Notes: generated by a model not told the origin, from the letters alone. Shown: positions 8,622-17,273, counted from the stretch's first letter. The stretch is 47,086 bases of DNA from Polyangiaceae bacterium (GCA_025937785.1 JAICQQ010000043.1:1-47086); one strand, 5' to 3'. Numbers and translations: made by a program.

Positions 8622-8906
8622 CGCCGATCACTGGCAGGCTTTGGCAGGCGCGCCCATCGGCGGCAGCACCCCTCCACGGGGCACGCCAGCGGGCGCTTAG
8701 ACCCGCCCGTTCGGCGCTATCGGGACAGGTACGAGCGGAGAGGTGCCATCGGATCGGAGCGAATCCCGATTTTTCTCAGGGACTCGTCTGGCCCTACGTC
8801 TGGCGGGGCGTCGGCCGCGCTCTCGGTGGGGTGTCCGGGGGAGCCGGCGCTGAACTCCCCGCGCGGCTCGCACACCCCGTGTCAACGGTTGGGTGAACGA
8901 ACGAAG

Positions 8907-9626
8907 CTACTCGCACTCACCGATGTGTGCGAACGCTCGTGGCGGGCAGCTCTCGAGCGCAACGAACGTTTCGCCATCGCAACCACACCAAGCAACCACT
9001 TCGCCACCGCCTGCCTCGCAGTCGGCTTCGGGATGGCACTGCCATTCAGCTTCACACGAAGTTCCAAAGCATAAGCCCGAACACTCGGCTCCGTCGGACG
9101 TGCAGGCAGAGTTACCCGGGCTGATGCCGCCGGTGCTCACGGTGGTGATTGTCTCGTTCGACCCCACCACACCGAACGAGCCACCAGCCCCACCGCTGCT
9201 CGTCCAGCCGGCGCTCGTGTCGTTACAAGGACTCGTGGTGCTGACCGACGCCACAGAGCCGTCGGAGCCCACGCTGGAGGTAGAGACGTTTTCGCACTGC
9301 ACCTCGCCGGCCCCCCCGAAACCGCCTTCGGAACCCACACCGCCGCTGCCGGTCACGCTCGCTTCGCTGGTTACTTCGCCTTCTCTGCCGTCCGAGCCGC
9401 CGCTGCCAGAACTGGCCGAGCCAACGCGCTGCCCGGTCGTGCCCTGGGTATCGCCGTCGCTCGTACCCTCATCGCCTTCGCTCGCGGTCCCGCCATCGTC
9501 ACCATTCGCCGACGAGTCGCCAGGGCCACCACCACCGCCCTCGACTTCGCCGAGCTCCGTCGCACCCGAGCACGCGATCGCAGCCGACAGCAACCAGACT
9601 CCGAGCCATCCCAACTGAATCCTCAT
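8907..9626 (-). CDS. Gly/Ser-rich lipoprotein with C-terminal Kazal-like Cys motif
   Basis: A 239-residue lipoprotein with signal peptide and lipobox AAIAC (Cys19). Residues ~20-170 are a Gly/Ser/Thr/Asp-rich linker with almost no hydrophobic core, typical of myxobacterial surface lipoproteins. The C-terminal ~65 residues are Cys-rich: CTSDGAECSGLCFGTSCEAEWQC, then CGCDGETF and CPPRAFAHIGEC. CGCDGxTF plus CP..AF/Y..xGEC recalls Kazal-type protease-inhibitor folds, but the spacing is not a clean match. It probably reaches across the periplasm or is displayed outside. AAAGGTGG lies upstream of the ATG as a ribosome binding site. Just 23 bp further upstream begins the structured repeat at 9650-9787, which would be in its leader. 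Confidence 0.78.
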   Translation of the reverse strand: MRIQLGWLGVWLLSAAIACSGATELGEVEGGGGGPGDSSANGDDGGTASEGDEGTSDGDTQGTTGQRVGSASSGSGGSDGREGEVTSEASVTGSGGVGSEGGFGGAGEVQCENVSTSSVGSDGSVASVSTTSPCNDTSAGWTSSGGAGGSFGVVGSNETITTVSTGGISPGNSACTSDGAECSGLCFGTSCEAEWQCHPEADCEAGGGEVVAWCGCDGETFVALESCPPRAFAHIGECE

Positions 9627-9649
9627 CTGCCACCTTTCGTGCTGCTAGC

Positions 9650-9787
9650 GTGGTGAATCTTTGATTCGCCACGAAAATAAACAACGCTTTCCTAGTCTCA
9701 ATAGGACGCCAGAGTCCGAAATTCGCGCGGCCTCGCAGAGGCCGGGCCGCGCGAATTTCGGGACGAACTATGGAGACAGGACACTAG
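9650..9787 (-). repeat. structured dispersed repeat, copy A (two hairpins)
   Basis: This 138-bp unit is about four-fifths identical by hand alignment to 23792-23930. Read on the plus strand it has hairpin 1 at 9650-9672 (GTGGTGAATC / GATTCGCCAC, one mismatch, TTT loop), an AT-richer spacer, hairpin 2 with 17-bp perfect arms at 9716-9732 and 9745-9761, and a fully conserved terminal motif ATGGAGACAGGACACTAG (9770-9787). A nested alternative stem GGCCTC-GCA-GAGGCC lies at 9729-9743. It sits between two minus-strand genes: 85 bp past the stop at 9873 and 23 bp before the start at 9626. No transposase is near. Confidence 0.88.
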
Positions 9788-9872
9788 TGGGCACCCTCCC
9801 GCCGCCATCCCATCTTGCGTTGCGCCCGTACTTCGAACGGTACATGGCCTGACACCACTCGTTTGATCGCGC

Positions 9873-10682
9873 TCACTCGACCGCAGCCTGAACTTCACGT
9901 GCCGCTTTTGCGTGAGGACCGTTCGGATTCAGCTCGAGCAAAGCCTTCGCTTCGGCCTCGGCGCGCGCGCTGTCTCCCCGGTGGCGTGCTGCTTGCATGT
10001 TGAGGTAGCGCGCCTCCTGCTCCAGCCTTCCCCGTGGGTAGTCCGCAAGATAGCGAGCCGTGATGCCGTCCACGTCGGCGTAGCGCCCTTGGTTGAGCGC
10101 GCGGCGCGCATGATCCAAGAGGGCCAGCTCCTGCTCGATGCGCTCACCCTGGACCGGCCAAGAAGTCGACTGCCGCGTCCTCGCCGGCCCGGGCGCGCTG
10201 ACCGGCGGCGGACTCGGCCCGGGCGCGCTGACCGGCGGCGGACTCGGCGCGGTCTCGGGCGGCAGTGCGTCGGGAAAGGCCACGACATTTTCGGTGCCGG
10301 CAGGTGGTTCGCTTCGGGCAGCGGATCGAGCGTGCTTGCCCGGAACGCTCACGCCGTGATTGATGGTCGCGCCGGCCGCGACCGTCGCGACCCCGCGCTC
10401 GCGAAGCACGCCGCTGCTCTCCACGCCGGCCACACCCCCGCCCACGACCACCGCGCTGAGCAGCGTCCACTTCACGGCCAACTTGGCCAGGGACGCAGCG
10501 GTAGTTCCTGCGATGGCGGCGCCTGCAGTCGCTTGCCCTCCAACGACGCTGGCAGCCGTGGCCGCCGCGAGCAAGGTGCTGTTCAGCGCCCGGCGCCGGG
10601 GTAGTTCGCGGCCCGCAGCCGACAGCATTTCGCTGATCAGCGGGTTGTGCGACCGGTCACGCAAGCGGGGGGGATCGTTCAT
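9873..10682 (-). CDS. membrane-anchored TPR-type regulator, probable partner of ECF sigma factor
   Basis: 269 residues. The first ~35 (DPPRL...LISEMLSAAGRELPRRRA) are soluble and polar. Then come an Ala/Gly-rich hydrophobic segment and a membrane span (about 65-88, AVKWTLLSAVVVGGGVAGV), a Pro-rich linker with a duplicated SPPPVSAPGP, and a C-terminal helical region (about 175-265, ALLDHARRALNQGRYADV...AEAKALLELNP) that looks like tetratricopeptide repeats. The start codon overlaps the stop of the sigma-factor gene (10679-10682), so the two are translationally coupled. In myxobacteria such sigma/membrane-protein pairs are common and the membrane protein is usually assumed to be the anti-sigma factor. 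That is inference here: no zinc-binding anti-sigma motif is present. Confidence 0.72.
   Translation of the reverse strand: MNDPPRLRDRSHNPLISEMLSAAGRELPRRRALNSTLLAAATAASVVGGQATAGAAIAGTTAASLAKLAVKWTLLSAVVVGGGVAGVESSGVLRERGVATVAAGATINHGVSVPGKHARSAARSEPPAGTENVVAFPDALPPETAPSPPPVSAPGPSPPPVSAPGPARTRQSTSWPVQGERIEQELALLDHARRALNQGRYADVDGITARYLADYPRGRLEQEARYLNMQAARHRGDSARAEAEAKALLELNPNGPHAKAAREVQAAVE
10191..10250. repeat. 30-bp in-frame tandem duplication
   Basis: Two units, 10191-10220 and 10221-10250, differ at one base. They encode the repeated SPPPVSAPGP segment of the linker in the gene at 9873. The linker length therefore probably varies between strains. Confidence 0.9.
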
Positions 10683-11308
10683 GCTCTGCTACCGTCCTTG
10701 ACTCTCTGCGTAGCCCAATGGACTCGGCTGTCCGTCGTAGTTGGCTGCTCCGCTTGATAACGCACCACTGCTGATTCGAAGCGAGTCCGCGCTCGCTTCA
10801 AGCGCGAAGCCACCGTACCCGGTGACAGTTCCAACGCTTCTGCGATCTCGCGCATCGTCAGCCCTTCGACCTCGTAGAGCACGAACACTGCACGCGCGTC
10901 CTGGTCGAGCTCTTCGAGAAACGTATCGAGCAACGCGCAGACTTGCTGCCGGTCGAGCGCCTGTTCCGGGTCGGGGCGTGGATCAGTGGCATCGCTCAAG
11001 GCTGCCTCCGGCTCGAGGCGCCGCCGCCTGTGAGCGCGACGTGCGTCCGACGCCACGCGCAGGGCGACGCCGAGCAGGAAACTTCGTTCACGGTCGGGGT
11101 CCACGGCGTCTAGTTTTCTGGCGAAGGTCAAGAACACCTGTTGGGCTCCGTCGTCGGCGTCTGCTTCGGACAGACCCAGCCGCCGCAAGTAGCGCCACAC
11201 CAAACCGAAATGCGCGCGCACCATTCGATCGACCCGCGCGCGCCGAGCGACAGCGTCCGGCGCTGCCACGGCCGTCCGCCCGAAAGTCGCTTCCATCGTT
11301 CGCTTCAT
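10679..11308 (-). CDS. ECF-type RNA polymerase sigma factor
   Basis: 209 residues with sigma-70 region 2 (about 30-95: VRAHFGLVWRYLRRLGLSEADADDGAQQVFL, then RERSFLLGVALRVASDARR) and region 4 (about 125-178: LDTFLEELDQDARAVFVLYEVEGLTMREIAEAL and PGTVASRLKRARTRF helix-turn-helix). Regions 1 and 3 are missing, as in extracytoplasmic-function sigma factors. It directs RNA polymerase to a small regulon in response to an envelope signal. The downstream gene overlaps by 4 bp and is likely its regulator. The upstream barrel gene ends 22 bp before its start, so the three genes form one operon. Confidence 0.93.
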   Translation of the reverse strand: MKRTMEATFGRTAVAAPDAVARRARVDRMVRAHFGLVWRYLRRLGLSEADADDGAQQVFLTFARKLDAVDPDRERSFLLGVALRVASDARRAHRRRRLEPEAALSDATDPRPDPEQALDRQQVCALLDTFLEELDQDARAVFVLYEVEGLTMREIAEALELSPGTVASRLKRARTRFESAVVRYQAEQPTTTDSRVHWATQRVKDGSRA

Positions 11309-11330
11309 GGCCGCACCTGATCGGCTTTGA

Positions 11331-12539
11331 TCAGAACGCGTAGCAAATGCTCAAGCGAGCGCGAGCGGCGACCTTGGGAAACTCGTGTAACTCTTCGTCA
11401 CTATTGACGAAATAGAAGCGGCGCTGCGTCAGGGGAAACTGCACACCGAGATCCAGACCCAAACTCAGCGCCTGCGTGAGCGGCGCCTCGGCCCCCGCAA
11501 CCACACCGATCGCCCAGTACGGCACCCAGGCTGCTGCCGTCCGGACGACGTCGGTGCTCTCCACGCCCTCGGCGTGCACCCCGCTGAGCTCGACCAAGCC
11601 GCAGCCCTTCATCCAGAAACGGTCGGGGAGCGGCCAGCGCACGCACGGAGTGAGTCGCCCCCCTACCACCCAAAACTCCGCGGTTTGCTGGCCGTTGCCC
11701 GCGCGATTCTCGACGCCGAGGAACGCCTCCAGCTCGACGGCGAAGCGATGGTTCTGCGCCACCATGGCCAGGCTAGGTCCAAAGCTGGGGTCGGGCGCAT
11801 AGCCCGTCGCACCAAACGCACCCAGACGTAATGCAAGCGCTGGTGCCGCGGGGTCGCGTGGCGCCGCTCCCGGATCGGACGGCGGAGCATCCGGGCCCAC
11901 GGGAGGCGGCGCCGCAGGTGCGGGCAGGACGGCGAGGCTGGCAGGCGGCACCGGCGAGGGGATGCCCGCTGGCGCCGGCGCAGGCGCGGCCGCCGCGACC
12001 GGCGAGGGTGAGGCCGCCGGCACCGGCGCGACCCCGGGCCCCGCGGGGGCGCCCGCAGCTGCCGTCGGGGGCGGCTGCACCGCGCCGGGGGCGGGTACCT
12101 CCTGCGCATCTTCCGGGATGCCTTTCGCCTCACGGTAGCGCGCGTCGAGAGCCAAAGCGGCACCGAGCGCCAAAGCGCGCACTGCGTCCTCGCAGACCTC
12201 GGCAGTCAGCGTGCGGCTGACCGGCGGCTGCCCGGGCTCTACGATCACGAAGCTTGCCTCGTAGCTTTGCTGGCGGCGTACTGTCACTTGCAAACGCTCG
12301 ACCGTGCTTTGCTCCGCCGGATAACGCAGCCGGCTCCGCACTTCGCTGAAGAATGCTTCGCGATCGGGACACGAGTCAGGAGCGTCGTAGTCGTACTCTA
12401 GCGCGAGGAGCGGGCTCGAATACAACAGGCCACTCAGCGCGAACCCAAGCATCCAACCCGCTCGGCCGCACGGACCACCCGCCCACGATTCACCGAAAGC
12501 TCTCAATCTGGTCCTGGATGTAGCATCCTCATCCTCCAA
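11331..12539 (-). CDS. exported outer-membrane-type protein of ECF sigma operon
   Basis: About 402 residues from the TTG at 12539. In-frame alternatives are a TTG eleven codons later and an ATG at 12452, and the sequence does not decide. A hydrophobic export signal lies at MLGFALSGLLYSSPLLA. The next ~110 residues (YDAPDSCPDREAFFSEV..., VRRQQSYEASFVIVEPG) form a small domain with two Cys. Then follows a ~90-residue Pro/Ala linker and a C-terminal region of amphipathic strands ending in LSICYAF, whose terminal Phe is typical of an outer-membrane barrel. The layout (small periplasmic domain, Pro/Ala linker, barrel) recurs in myxobacterial sigma-factor operons. It may sense or be the regulated output; nothing proves either. 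Confidence 0.7.
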   Translation of the reverse strand: MEDEDATSRTRLRAFGESWAGGPCGRAGWMLGFALSGLLYSSPLLALEYDYDAPDSCPDREAFFSEVRSRLRYPAEQSTVERLQVTVRRQQSYEASFVIVEPGQPPVSRTLTAEVCEDAVRALALGAALALDARYREAKGIPEDAQEVPAPGAVQPPPTAAAGAPAGPGVAPVPAASPSPVAAAAPAPAPAGIPSPVPPASLAVLPAPAAPPPVGPDAPPSDPGAAPRDPAAPALALRLGAFGATGYAPDPSFGPSLAMVAQNHRFAVELEAFLGVENRAGNGQQTAEFWVVGGRLTPCVRWPLPDRFWMKGCGLVELSGVHAEGVESTDVVRTAAAWVPYWAIGVVAGAEAPLTQALSLGLDLGVQFPLTQRRFYFVNSDEELHEFPKVAARARLSICYAF

Positions 12540-12745
12540 CTAGCCACCCCGTTTCGACGGGCTGACCGCTTCGCCAGCAACGATGGACCTGGCTCAGCGC
12601 TCGTCACGCAGGGCCGACACGACTCGGGCCTCCAGCTCGCTCACTCGCGATTCGGCCGCGCGCCGCGCAGCCGCTCGTTGCTGGCGTGCCTCGAGCCGCA
12701 GCGTTGCGGCCCCGCTCGATGGGGCACGCTGACCCAGGTGCCCAG

Positions 12746-15115
12746 CTATGGGTAGTACAAGATTTCTAGCTGGTGGGTGCGAGCCTCGGTGCCAGCGCTG
12801 AAGCGCAGGTTCTCGTTCCGGCTCTCCGAAACGTTGTTAACTTTCACACCCACAGCGAAGTCACCACCGAGCGCCTGGAGCACGTCGACGCGCGCATTGC
12901 TGTTGAGCGTCGTGACGGTCACCGTGCCTACGTCACCCGCGTCGACGACTGACGAGCCGTACGAGTCACCGAAGCCGAGGTCGTCGAAAATGAACAAGCC
13001 GTTGGAGCTCACGACGGTGTCGATCGCCGTGGTCACGTCCCAGACCGACATGGTCTCCGAGGCATCGGCGGAATCCCAACGCTCCAGCTCCAGACGCAGC
13101 TTCACGTCGAGCACCGCTCCGGCGGAAATGTCGCTCAAGTCGAACACGAAGAAGCTCCGATACTCGCCGCCTGGGATCGTCCCGGTCAGGGTATTGCCGA
13201 CGCTGTGCGTCACGTATGTATTCAGGTGATAGCCGCGCTGCGGTGTGCCGCTCACGGTCTTTACGTTGATCCGAACGAGCTCCTCGCAGTCATCCGGGTA
13301 GGAGTTGGAATTGCCGTCGTCGTTGTCATCCCCCCCGGAACAAATGTCGCAACCGTTGGGCACGCCGTCGTCATCGCTGTCGTTATTGTCGTTGCTACCG
13401 GCACATACATCGCAGCCGTTCGGAACGTCGTCGTTGTCGCTGTCGACGTTGTCGTTGCTGCCGGGACACACATCGCAGCCGTTGGCTACGCCGTCTCCGT
13501 CGCTGTCAGCCGCGTCGTTACTACCTGGACACGCGTCACAGCCGTTGGGGACGCCGTCATTGTCGCTATCGGCGTTGTCGTCGTTGCCCGAGCAGATGTC
13601 GCAGCCGTTCGGGACGCCGTCGTTGTCGCTATCGGTGTTGTCGTTGCTTCCGGCGCACACGTCGCAGCCATCCGGCACGGCATCACCATCGGCGTCCGCC
13701 TCGTCGTTACTGCCCGGGCACTCGTCGCAACCGTTCGCGACCCCATCCTCGTCGTCGTCCGCTTCGTCATCGCTGCCCGGGCATTCGTCGCAATCGTTCG
13801 GAACGCCGTCGCCGTCGCTGTCGGACGTGCTGCCCACGCACGAATCGCAGCCGTTCGGGACGCCGTCTTCGTCGCTATCCATGCTGTCGTCGCTACCCTC
13901 GCACTCGTCGCAGCCATCGGGGACGCCGTCACCGTCGCCGTCAGCCTCGTCGTCACTACCCGGGCAAGCGTCGCAGCCATTCGGGACGTCGTCGCCATCG
14001 CTATCGTTGGCGTCGTTGCTTCCAGCACAGGTGTCGCAGCCGTCCGGCACACCGTCGCCGTCAGCGTCGGCCTTGTCGTTGCTGCCGGCACACACGTCGC
14101 AACCATTGGGAACGGCGTCGCCGTCGGCATCGGCCGCGTCATTGCTCCCCGAGCAGATGTCACACCCGTTCGGCACGTCGTCGTCGTCAGCATCCGCGCT
14201 ATCGTCGTTCCCGGCGCACACGTCGCAGCCGTTCGGAACGCCGTCGCCATCGGCATCCAAGGCATCGTCGTCTCCGGGGCAAACGTCACAGTCATCGGGA
14301 ACGCCGTCGTCGTCGCCGTCCTCGGTGCTGCCCGCGCACTCGTCGCAACCGTTGGGCACGCCGTCGCCATCGCTGTCGGTGTCGTCGTCGCTCCCCTCAC
14401 ACTCGTCGCAGCCGTCGGGGACGTCGTCACTGTCGGCGTCGGCTCGATCATCGCTACCCGGGCACACGTCGCAACCGTCCGGAACGGCGTCGGAGTCCGC
14501 GTCGGCAGCGTCGTCGCTTCCGGGGCATACGTCACAGACATCCGCGACGGCATCACCGTCCTCGTCACTCCCCGTGCACTCGTCACACGCGTTCGGTACA
14601 CCGTTGCCGTCACTGTCGACGCGATCGTCTCCCTGCGCGCACACGTCGCAAGCATCGGGAACGCTGTCCCCGTCCTGATCGGCGCCATTGTCGCCAGCGA
14701 GGCAGCTATCGCACTCGTCGGGAATGCCGTCAGCGTCCGCGTCCAGCCGATCGTTGCCGGCCGGGCAAATATCCTGACTGTCGCACACACCATCAGCGTC
14801 CGTGTCCGGATCGGCCGTCGAGCAGTCGCCGCCCACGTCGCCACCAGCGCCGGTGACGGTCGCGGCGGTGGCTCCTCCGCTGCTGGTCGTTCCGTTCGCA
14901 CTGGTGGAACCAAGCCCCCCGCTGCCTGCCGAGCCCCCTGTGCTCGTAGCCTGCTGATTGACGGCGCCCGTCGCGGACCCATCGCCAGCGGTGACGCCTC
15001 CGCTGCCCTCGTCTCCGCTGTCAGCGTACTGCTTGCTGCTCGTGCACGAGGCGACCGTCGCCCCGTAAAGCAGCGCGACACCCATCACCCACGTCAACCG
15101 TCGCCTTGTTCGCAC
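12746..15115 (-). CDS. lipoprotein with about 24 thrombospondin type-3 repeats
   Basis: 789 residues from the GTG at 15115, chosen because AAGGAG lies 7 bp upstream and the result is a compact signal peptide with lipobox ATVASC (Cys24). A Ser/Gly/Thr linker follows to about residue 100. Residues ~100-613 are about 24 copies of a mostly 21-residue unit of the form PGSNDxADxDGDGVPNGCDVC, i.e. calcium-binding thrombospondin type-3 repeats with an invariant C-D-x-C pair. The last ~175 residues form a separate beta-rich domain (YRSFFVFDLSDISAGAVLDVKLRLEL, then FDDLGFGDSYGSS), a type I recall from exported bacterial proteins but cannot name. The product is probably a rigid, Ca2+-stabilised, disulphide-rich stalk displaying the C-terminal domain outside the cell. 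A few units are 18 residues long. Confidence 0.9.
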   Translation of the reverse strand: MRTRRRLTWVMGVALLYGATVASCTSSKQYADSGDEGSGGVTAGDGSATGAVNQQATSTGGSAGSGGLGSTSANGTTSSGGATAATVTGAGGDVGGDCSTADPDTDADGVCDSQDICPAGNDRLDADADGIPDECDSCLAGDNGADQDGDSVPDACDVCAQGDDRVDSDGNGVPNACDECTGSDEDGDAVADVCDVCPGSDDAADADSDAVPDGCDVCPGSDDRADADSDDVPDGCDECEGSDDDTDSDGDGVPNGCDECAGSTEDGDDDGVPDDCDVCPGDDDALDADGDGVPNGCDVCAGNDDSADADDDDVPNGCDICSGSNDAADADGDAVPNGCDVCAGSNDKADADGDGVPDGCDTCAGSNDANDSDGDDVPNGCDACPGSDDEADGDGDGVPDGCDECEGSDDSMDSDEDGVPNGCDSCVGSTSDSDGDGVPNDCDECPGSDDEADDDEDGVANGCDECPGSNDEADADGDAVPDGCDVCAGSNDNTDSDNDGVPNGCDICSGNDDNADSDNDGVPNGCDACPGSNDAADSDGDGVANGCDVCPGSNDNVDSDNDDVPNGCDVCAGSNDNNDSDDDGVPNGCDICSGGDDNDDGNSNSYPDDCEELVRINVKTVSGTPQRGYHLNTYVTHSVGNTLTGTIPGGEYRSFFVFDLSDISAGAVLDVKLRLELERWDSADASETMSVWDVTTAIDTVVSSNGLFIFDDLGFGDSYGSSVVDAGDVGTVTVTTLNSNARVDVLQALGGDFAVGVKVNNVSESRNENLRFSAGTEARTHQLEILYYP
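13275..14815. repeat. 63-bp coding tandem repeat array (TSP3 units)
   Basis: This is the DNA of the TSP3 region. The period is 63 bp, occasionally 54 bp. Units are degenerate at third positions but strongly conserved at the GGNTGCGANNNNTGC core. Such arrays can expand or contract by recombination. The same periodicity creates long spurious open frames on the other strand. Confidence 0.9.
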
Positions 15116-15462
15116 GTCCGTACTCCTTCTGAAGCGCAAGCCCAACCTCGAACGACGAGGGGACAAATCAGACCAAAGGTAGGTTGCGAGTATCGACGAG
15201 TCAACGTCGACGGCCACGCTGGCCAGCGCAAACCAGTGCCAACCCGTGCTCGAGTCGCGACACGCTCACGATCGCAACGACGCGTTCACGATCGCGCTGC
15301 GGCGGTTTCGCCAGCACTCCGAAGATTTAACGATGGGGCCCGCGCCAACGTAAACTCGGGCAACACGGGCACGACCGCCAGGGCGAGCAGCGGTCTTGGT
15401 ACGCTTGTTTCAGGCGCTCGGCGAACGGCCCGCGCAAGCGTGCACTCGATCGGCTCGACCAC
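15116..15462. other. Gap between TSP3 and SGNH genes
   Basis: It holds the ribosome binding site of the TSP3 gene at 15123-15128 and presumably its promoter. Two near-identical CG(C/T)TCACGATCGC motifs lie close together around 15265-15300. No gene is supported. Confidence 0.5.
15123..15128 (-). promoter_or_regulatory. ribosome binding site AAGGAG of TSP3 gene
   Basis: Perfect AAGGAG on the minus strand, 7 bp before the GTG at 15115. It fixes the start codon over the longer open frame, which reaches 15217. Confidence 0.8.
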
Positions 15463-16986
15463 TTACTTGAACAGCGTGAGATCGACGGCGTTACCCATCG
15501 CTTCGTAGCCCGCAGCGCTGGGGTGCAGGCCGTCGTTGTTCATCGAAGTCTGGATCGACTCCGGATTGCTTCCCTGCTGCAGCAACACGGCGGAGAAGTC
15601 TATGACCTCGTCGAAGATGTCGCCGGCCCGCACGGCCGTATTCACCAGCGTGCGCGCGTCGTTCTTTTGGCTGTCCGAGGTGTTGGCTCCGAACGGGGTA
15701 ATGGGAGAGCCGTATACCTTGATGCCCGCCGCCCTGCACGCCTCGACGATGTCCTGGTAGCCGCCGACGATGTCGTCGGCCATGCCCTGAGCACCGCTGG
15801 ACGGGAAGGTGCCGTAGAGGATGTCGTTGACCCCGAACAGCACGATCACGTGCTTTACCTTGGGGCGAGCCAAGATGTCGCGGGCGACACGGTCGACCCC
15901 CGCATCCATGTAGCCGTCACCATCGAGCAGTGCGTTCCCGCCGTTGCCAGCGTCGATCACGGAGACCAGGTCTTTGAGGTCATCGTCTGCGTTGATGGCC
16001 GCGGTCAGGTAGTCGGGCCAGCGCTTGAACTCGTCGTGGATGCCGTAGCCGTCAGTGATCGAGTCGCCGAGCGCCACGATCGCGAAAGCCTCCGACGGTG
16101 CCATCACTTCTATGGCGTTGATGAAATACCAGCGTTCGTACTTGCTGCCGGTGATGTTGGCCTCGGACACCACGTCGCCGGTCGCGACGTACGAGTTGGT
16201 GCGCGCCCCGGGGTGGCCGGTGATGCCTGTGTTGCCGGGTACGGTAGCGCCGAACAGCATCGTCACCGCGGTAGGCTGCATTTCTTGCAGGTCGAATGCG
16301 ACGGGATCGGACCACACCGTTTCACCCTGCGGGATCGTGACGCCAGCGCTGCCGCTAAAAGTGAACTCGACATCCGTGCTGGCGTCGATCGCTCCGTTGC
16401 CGAGCGGGTTGGCCTTCGCGATGTGGACCTTGCTGATCTCCACCGGTCCGGTGCCCTTCTCGTTGCTGAGCTGAATACGGATCTCGTCGCCGGTGTAGGT
16501 GGGAAACACGAACTGACGCAACGTCCTGTTGGCCAGGCTCTCGGTCGGCGCGTTGCGATCCTCGGTCAGCTGAATCGAAGTCGCCCACGAAGGCAGCCAT
16601 TCCATGCCCCCGGAGCTCCCTGTCGTCGACGTTGGCGTCGCTGCGGTACTGCCGCCGACCCCGTCCGTGGTGACCGAAGCGGTCGTCGCCCCACCCGCCG
16701 TCGCCCCACCGGTGGTCGCCACACCCGTGGTCGCCGTGGTCACGCCACCGGTAGTCGCGCTCGACGTGGTAGCAGCGCTCATGGAACCGGTTCCACTCGC
16801 GGTGGAGTCCGTCGCACCCGTCGAGCTCATGCCGCCACCTATGGTGGCAGCTCCGTTCGTCGGACTACCCCCCGTCAATGTATTGGTCGATCCCACACCG
16901 CCGATTGGTGCGCCATTCGAAGCAGCATCATCACCACAAGCAGCCAACAGCAGAGCGCTCGAGGCGCAGAGCAAGATCTTTCGCAA
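15463..16986 (-). CDS. SGNH/GDSL-family hydrolase lipoprotein
   Basis: 507 residues from the TTG at 16986, which gives the leader MRKILLCASSALLLAAC with Cys17 as lipidation site. A Thr/Gly/Ser-rich linker runs to about residue 125. A beta domain follows (WLPSWATSIQLTEDRNAP, RTLRQFVFPTYTGDEIRIQLSN), typical of two-domain GDSL esterases. The catalytic domain has block I GDSITDG (Ser309), block II GNGGNAL, block III FGVND and block V DGLHP (Asp485, His488), so the Ser-His-Asp machinery is complete. It probably hydrolyses esters, such as acetyl or acyl groups on polysaccharide or lipid, at the cell surface. Start choice is complicated by a 33-bp duplication that puts an identical in-frame TTG at 17019. 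The neighbour at 17274 is divergent. Confidence 0.88.
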   Translation of the reverse strand: MRKILLCASSALLLAACGDDAASNGAPIGGVGSTNTLTGGSPTNGAATIGGGMSSTGATDSTASGTGSMSAATTSSATTGGVTTATTGVATTGGATAGGATTASVTTDGVGGSTAATPTSTTGSSGGMEWLPSWATSIQLTEDRNAPTESLANRTLRQFVFPTYTGDEIRIQLSNEKGTGPVEISKVHIAKANPLGNGAIDASTDVEFTFSGSAGVTIPQGETVWSDPVAFDLQEMQPTAVTMLFGATVPGNTGITGHPGARTNSYVATGDVVSEANITGSKYERWYFINAIEVMAPSEAFAIVALGDSITDGYGIHDEFKRWPDYLTAAINADDDLKDLVSVIDAGNGGNALLDGDGYMDAGVDRVARDILARPKVKHVIVLFGVNDILYGTFPSSGAQGMADDIVGGYQDIVEACRAAGIKVYGSPITPFGANTSDSQKNDARTLVNTAVRAGDIFDEVIDFSAVLLQQGSNPESIQTSMNNDGLHPSAAGYEAMGNAVDLTLFK

Positions 16987-17040
16987 CGTTTCCAGCCTGC
17001 ACGCGTAGATCTTTCGCAACGTTTCCAACCTGCATTCGTA
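16975..17040 (-). repeat. 33-bp tandem duplication of a translation-start region
   Basis: Units 16975-17007 and 17008-17040 match at 30 of 33 bases. On the minus strand each reads TGCAGG(C/T)TGGAAACG followed by TTGCGAAAGATC, so each carries the same GGAAA-type ribosome binding site, TTG start and first codons. Because 33 is a multiple of three, both starts are in frame with the hydrolase. Confidence 0.92.
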
Positions 17041-17273
17041 GGGATCCGACAAGTGAGCCGGCAACCGGGAGCTTAGACGCGGGTTCTGGCCTCGCAAGCT
17101 CGATTCGTAGCCGAGGCGAACTCTTGCAGCGAAGCCATAGGACTCGATCCGGATTCCATTGTGGATGCGCCTTCGCCGCAACACTTCACCTCATCCCCGA
17201 AAACACGACTTCTGATTTTTTGAGGACGCGGAGCACCACCAATGCGGAGCTGTTGTGCCAAGATTCTCCCGTC

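Noticed and set aside
12540..12745. Charged coiled-coil-like minus-strand reading (RLEARQQRAAARRAAESRVSELEAR region) in the gap
   Set aside because: No start codon with ribosome site in a plausible position and only ~45 codons. It may be a remnant of a gene's 3' end but cannot be supported.
13205..15508. 767-codon open frame on the plus strand (and a 457-codon one in another frame) across the TSP3 gene
   Set aside because: They are shadows of the GC-rich 63-bp repeats. The minus-strand frame has a signal peptide, lipobox, ribosome site and family repeats, while the plus frames give only low-complexity valine/alanine or serine/proline runs.
15522..17076. 517-codon plus-strand frame opposite the SGNH hydrolase
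   Set aside because: The opposite frame has complete SGNH motifs and a lipobox; this one has no domain.
16878..17273. N-terminal extension of the fibro-slime protein
   Set aside because: It overlaps the start region of the divergent hydrolase, and the ATG at 17274 gives a clean lipoprotein signal peptide.
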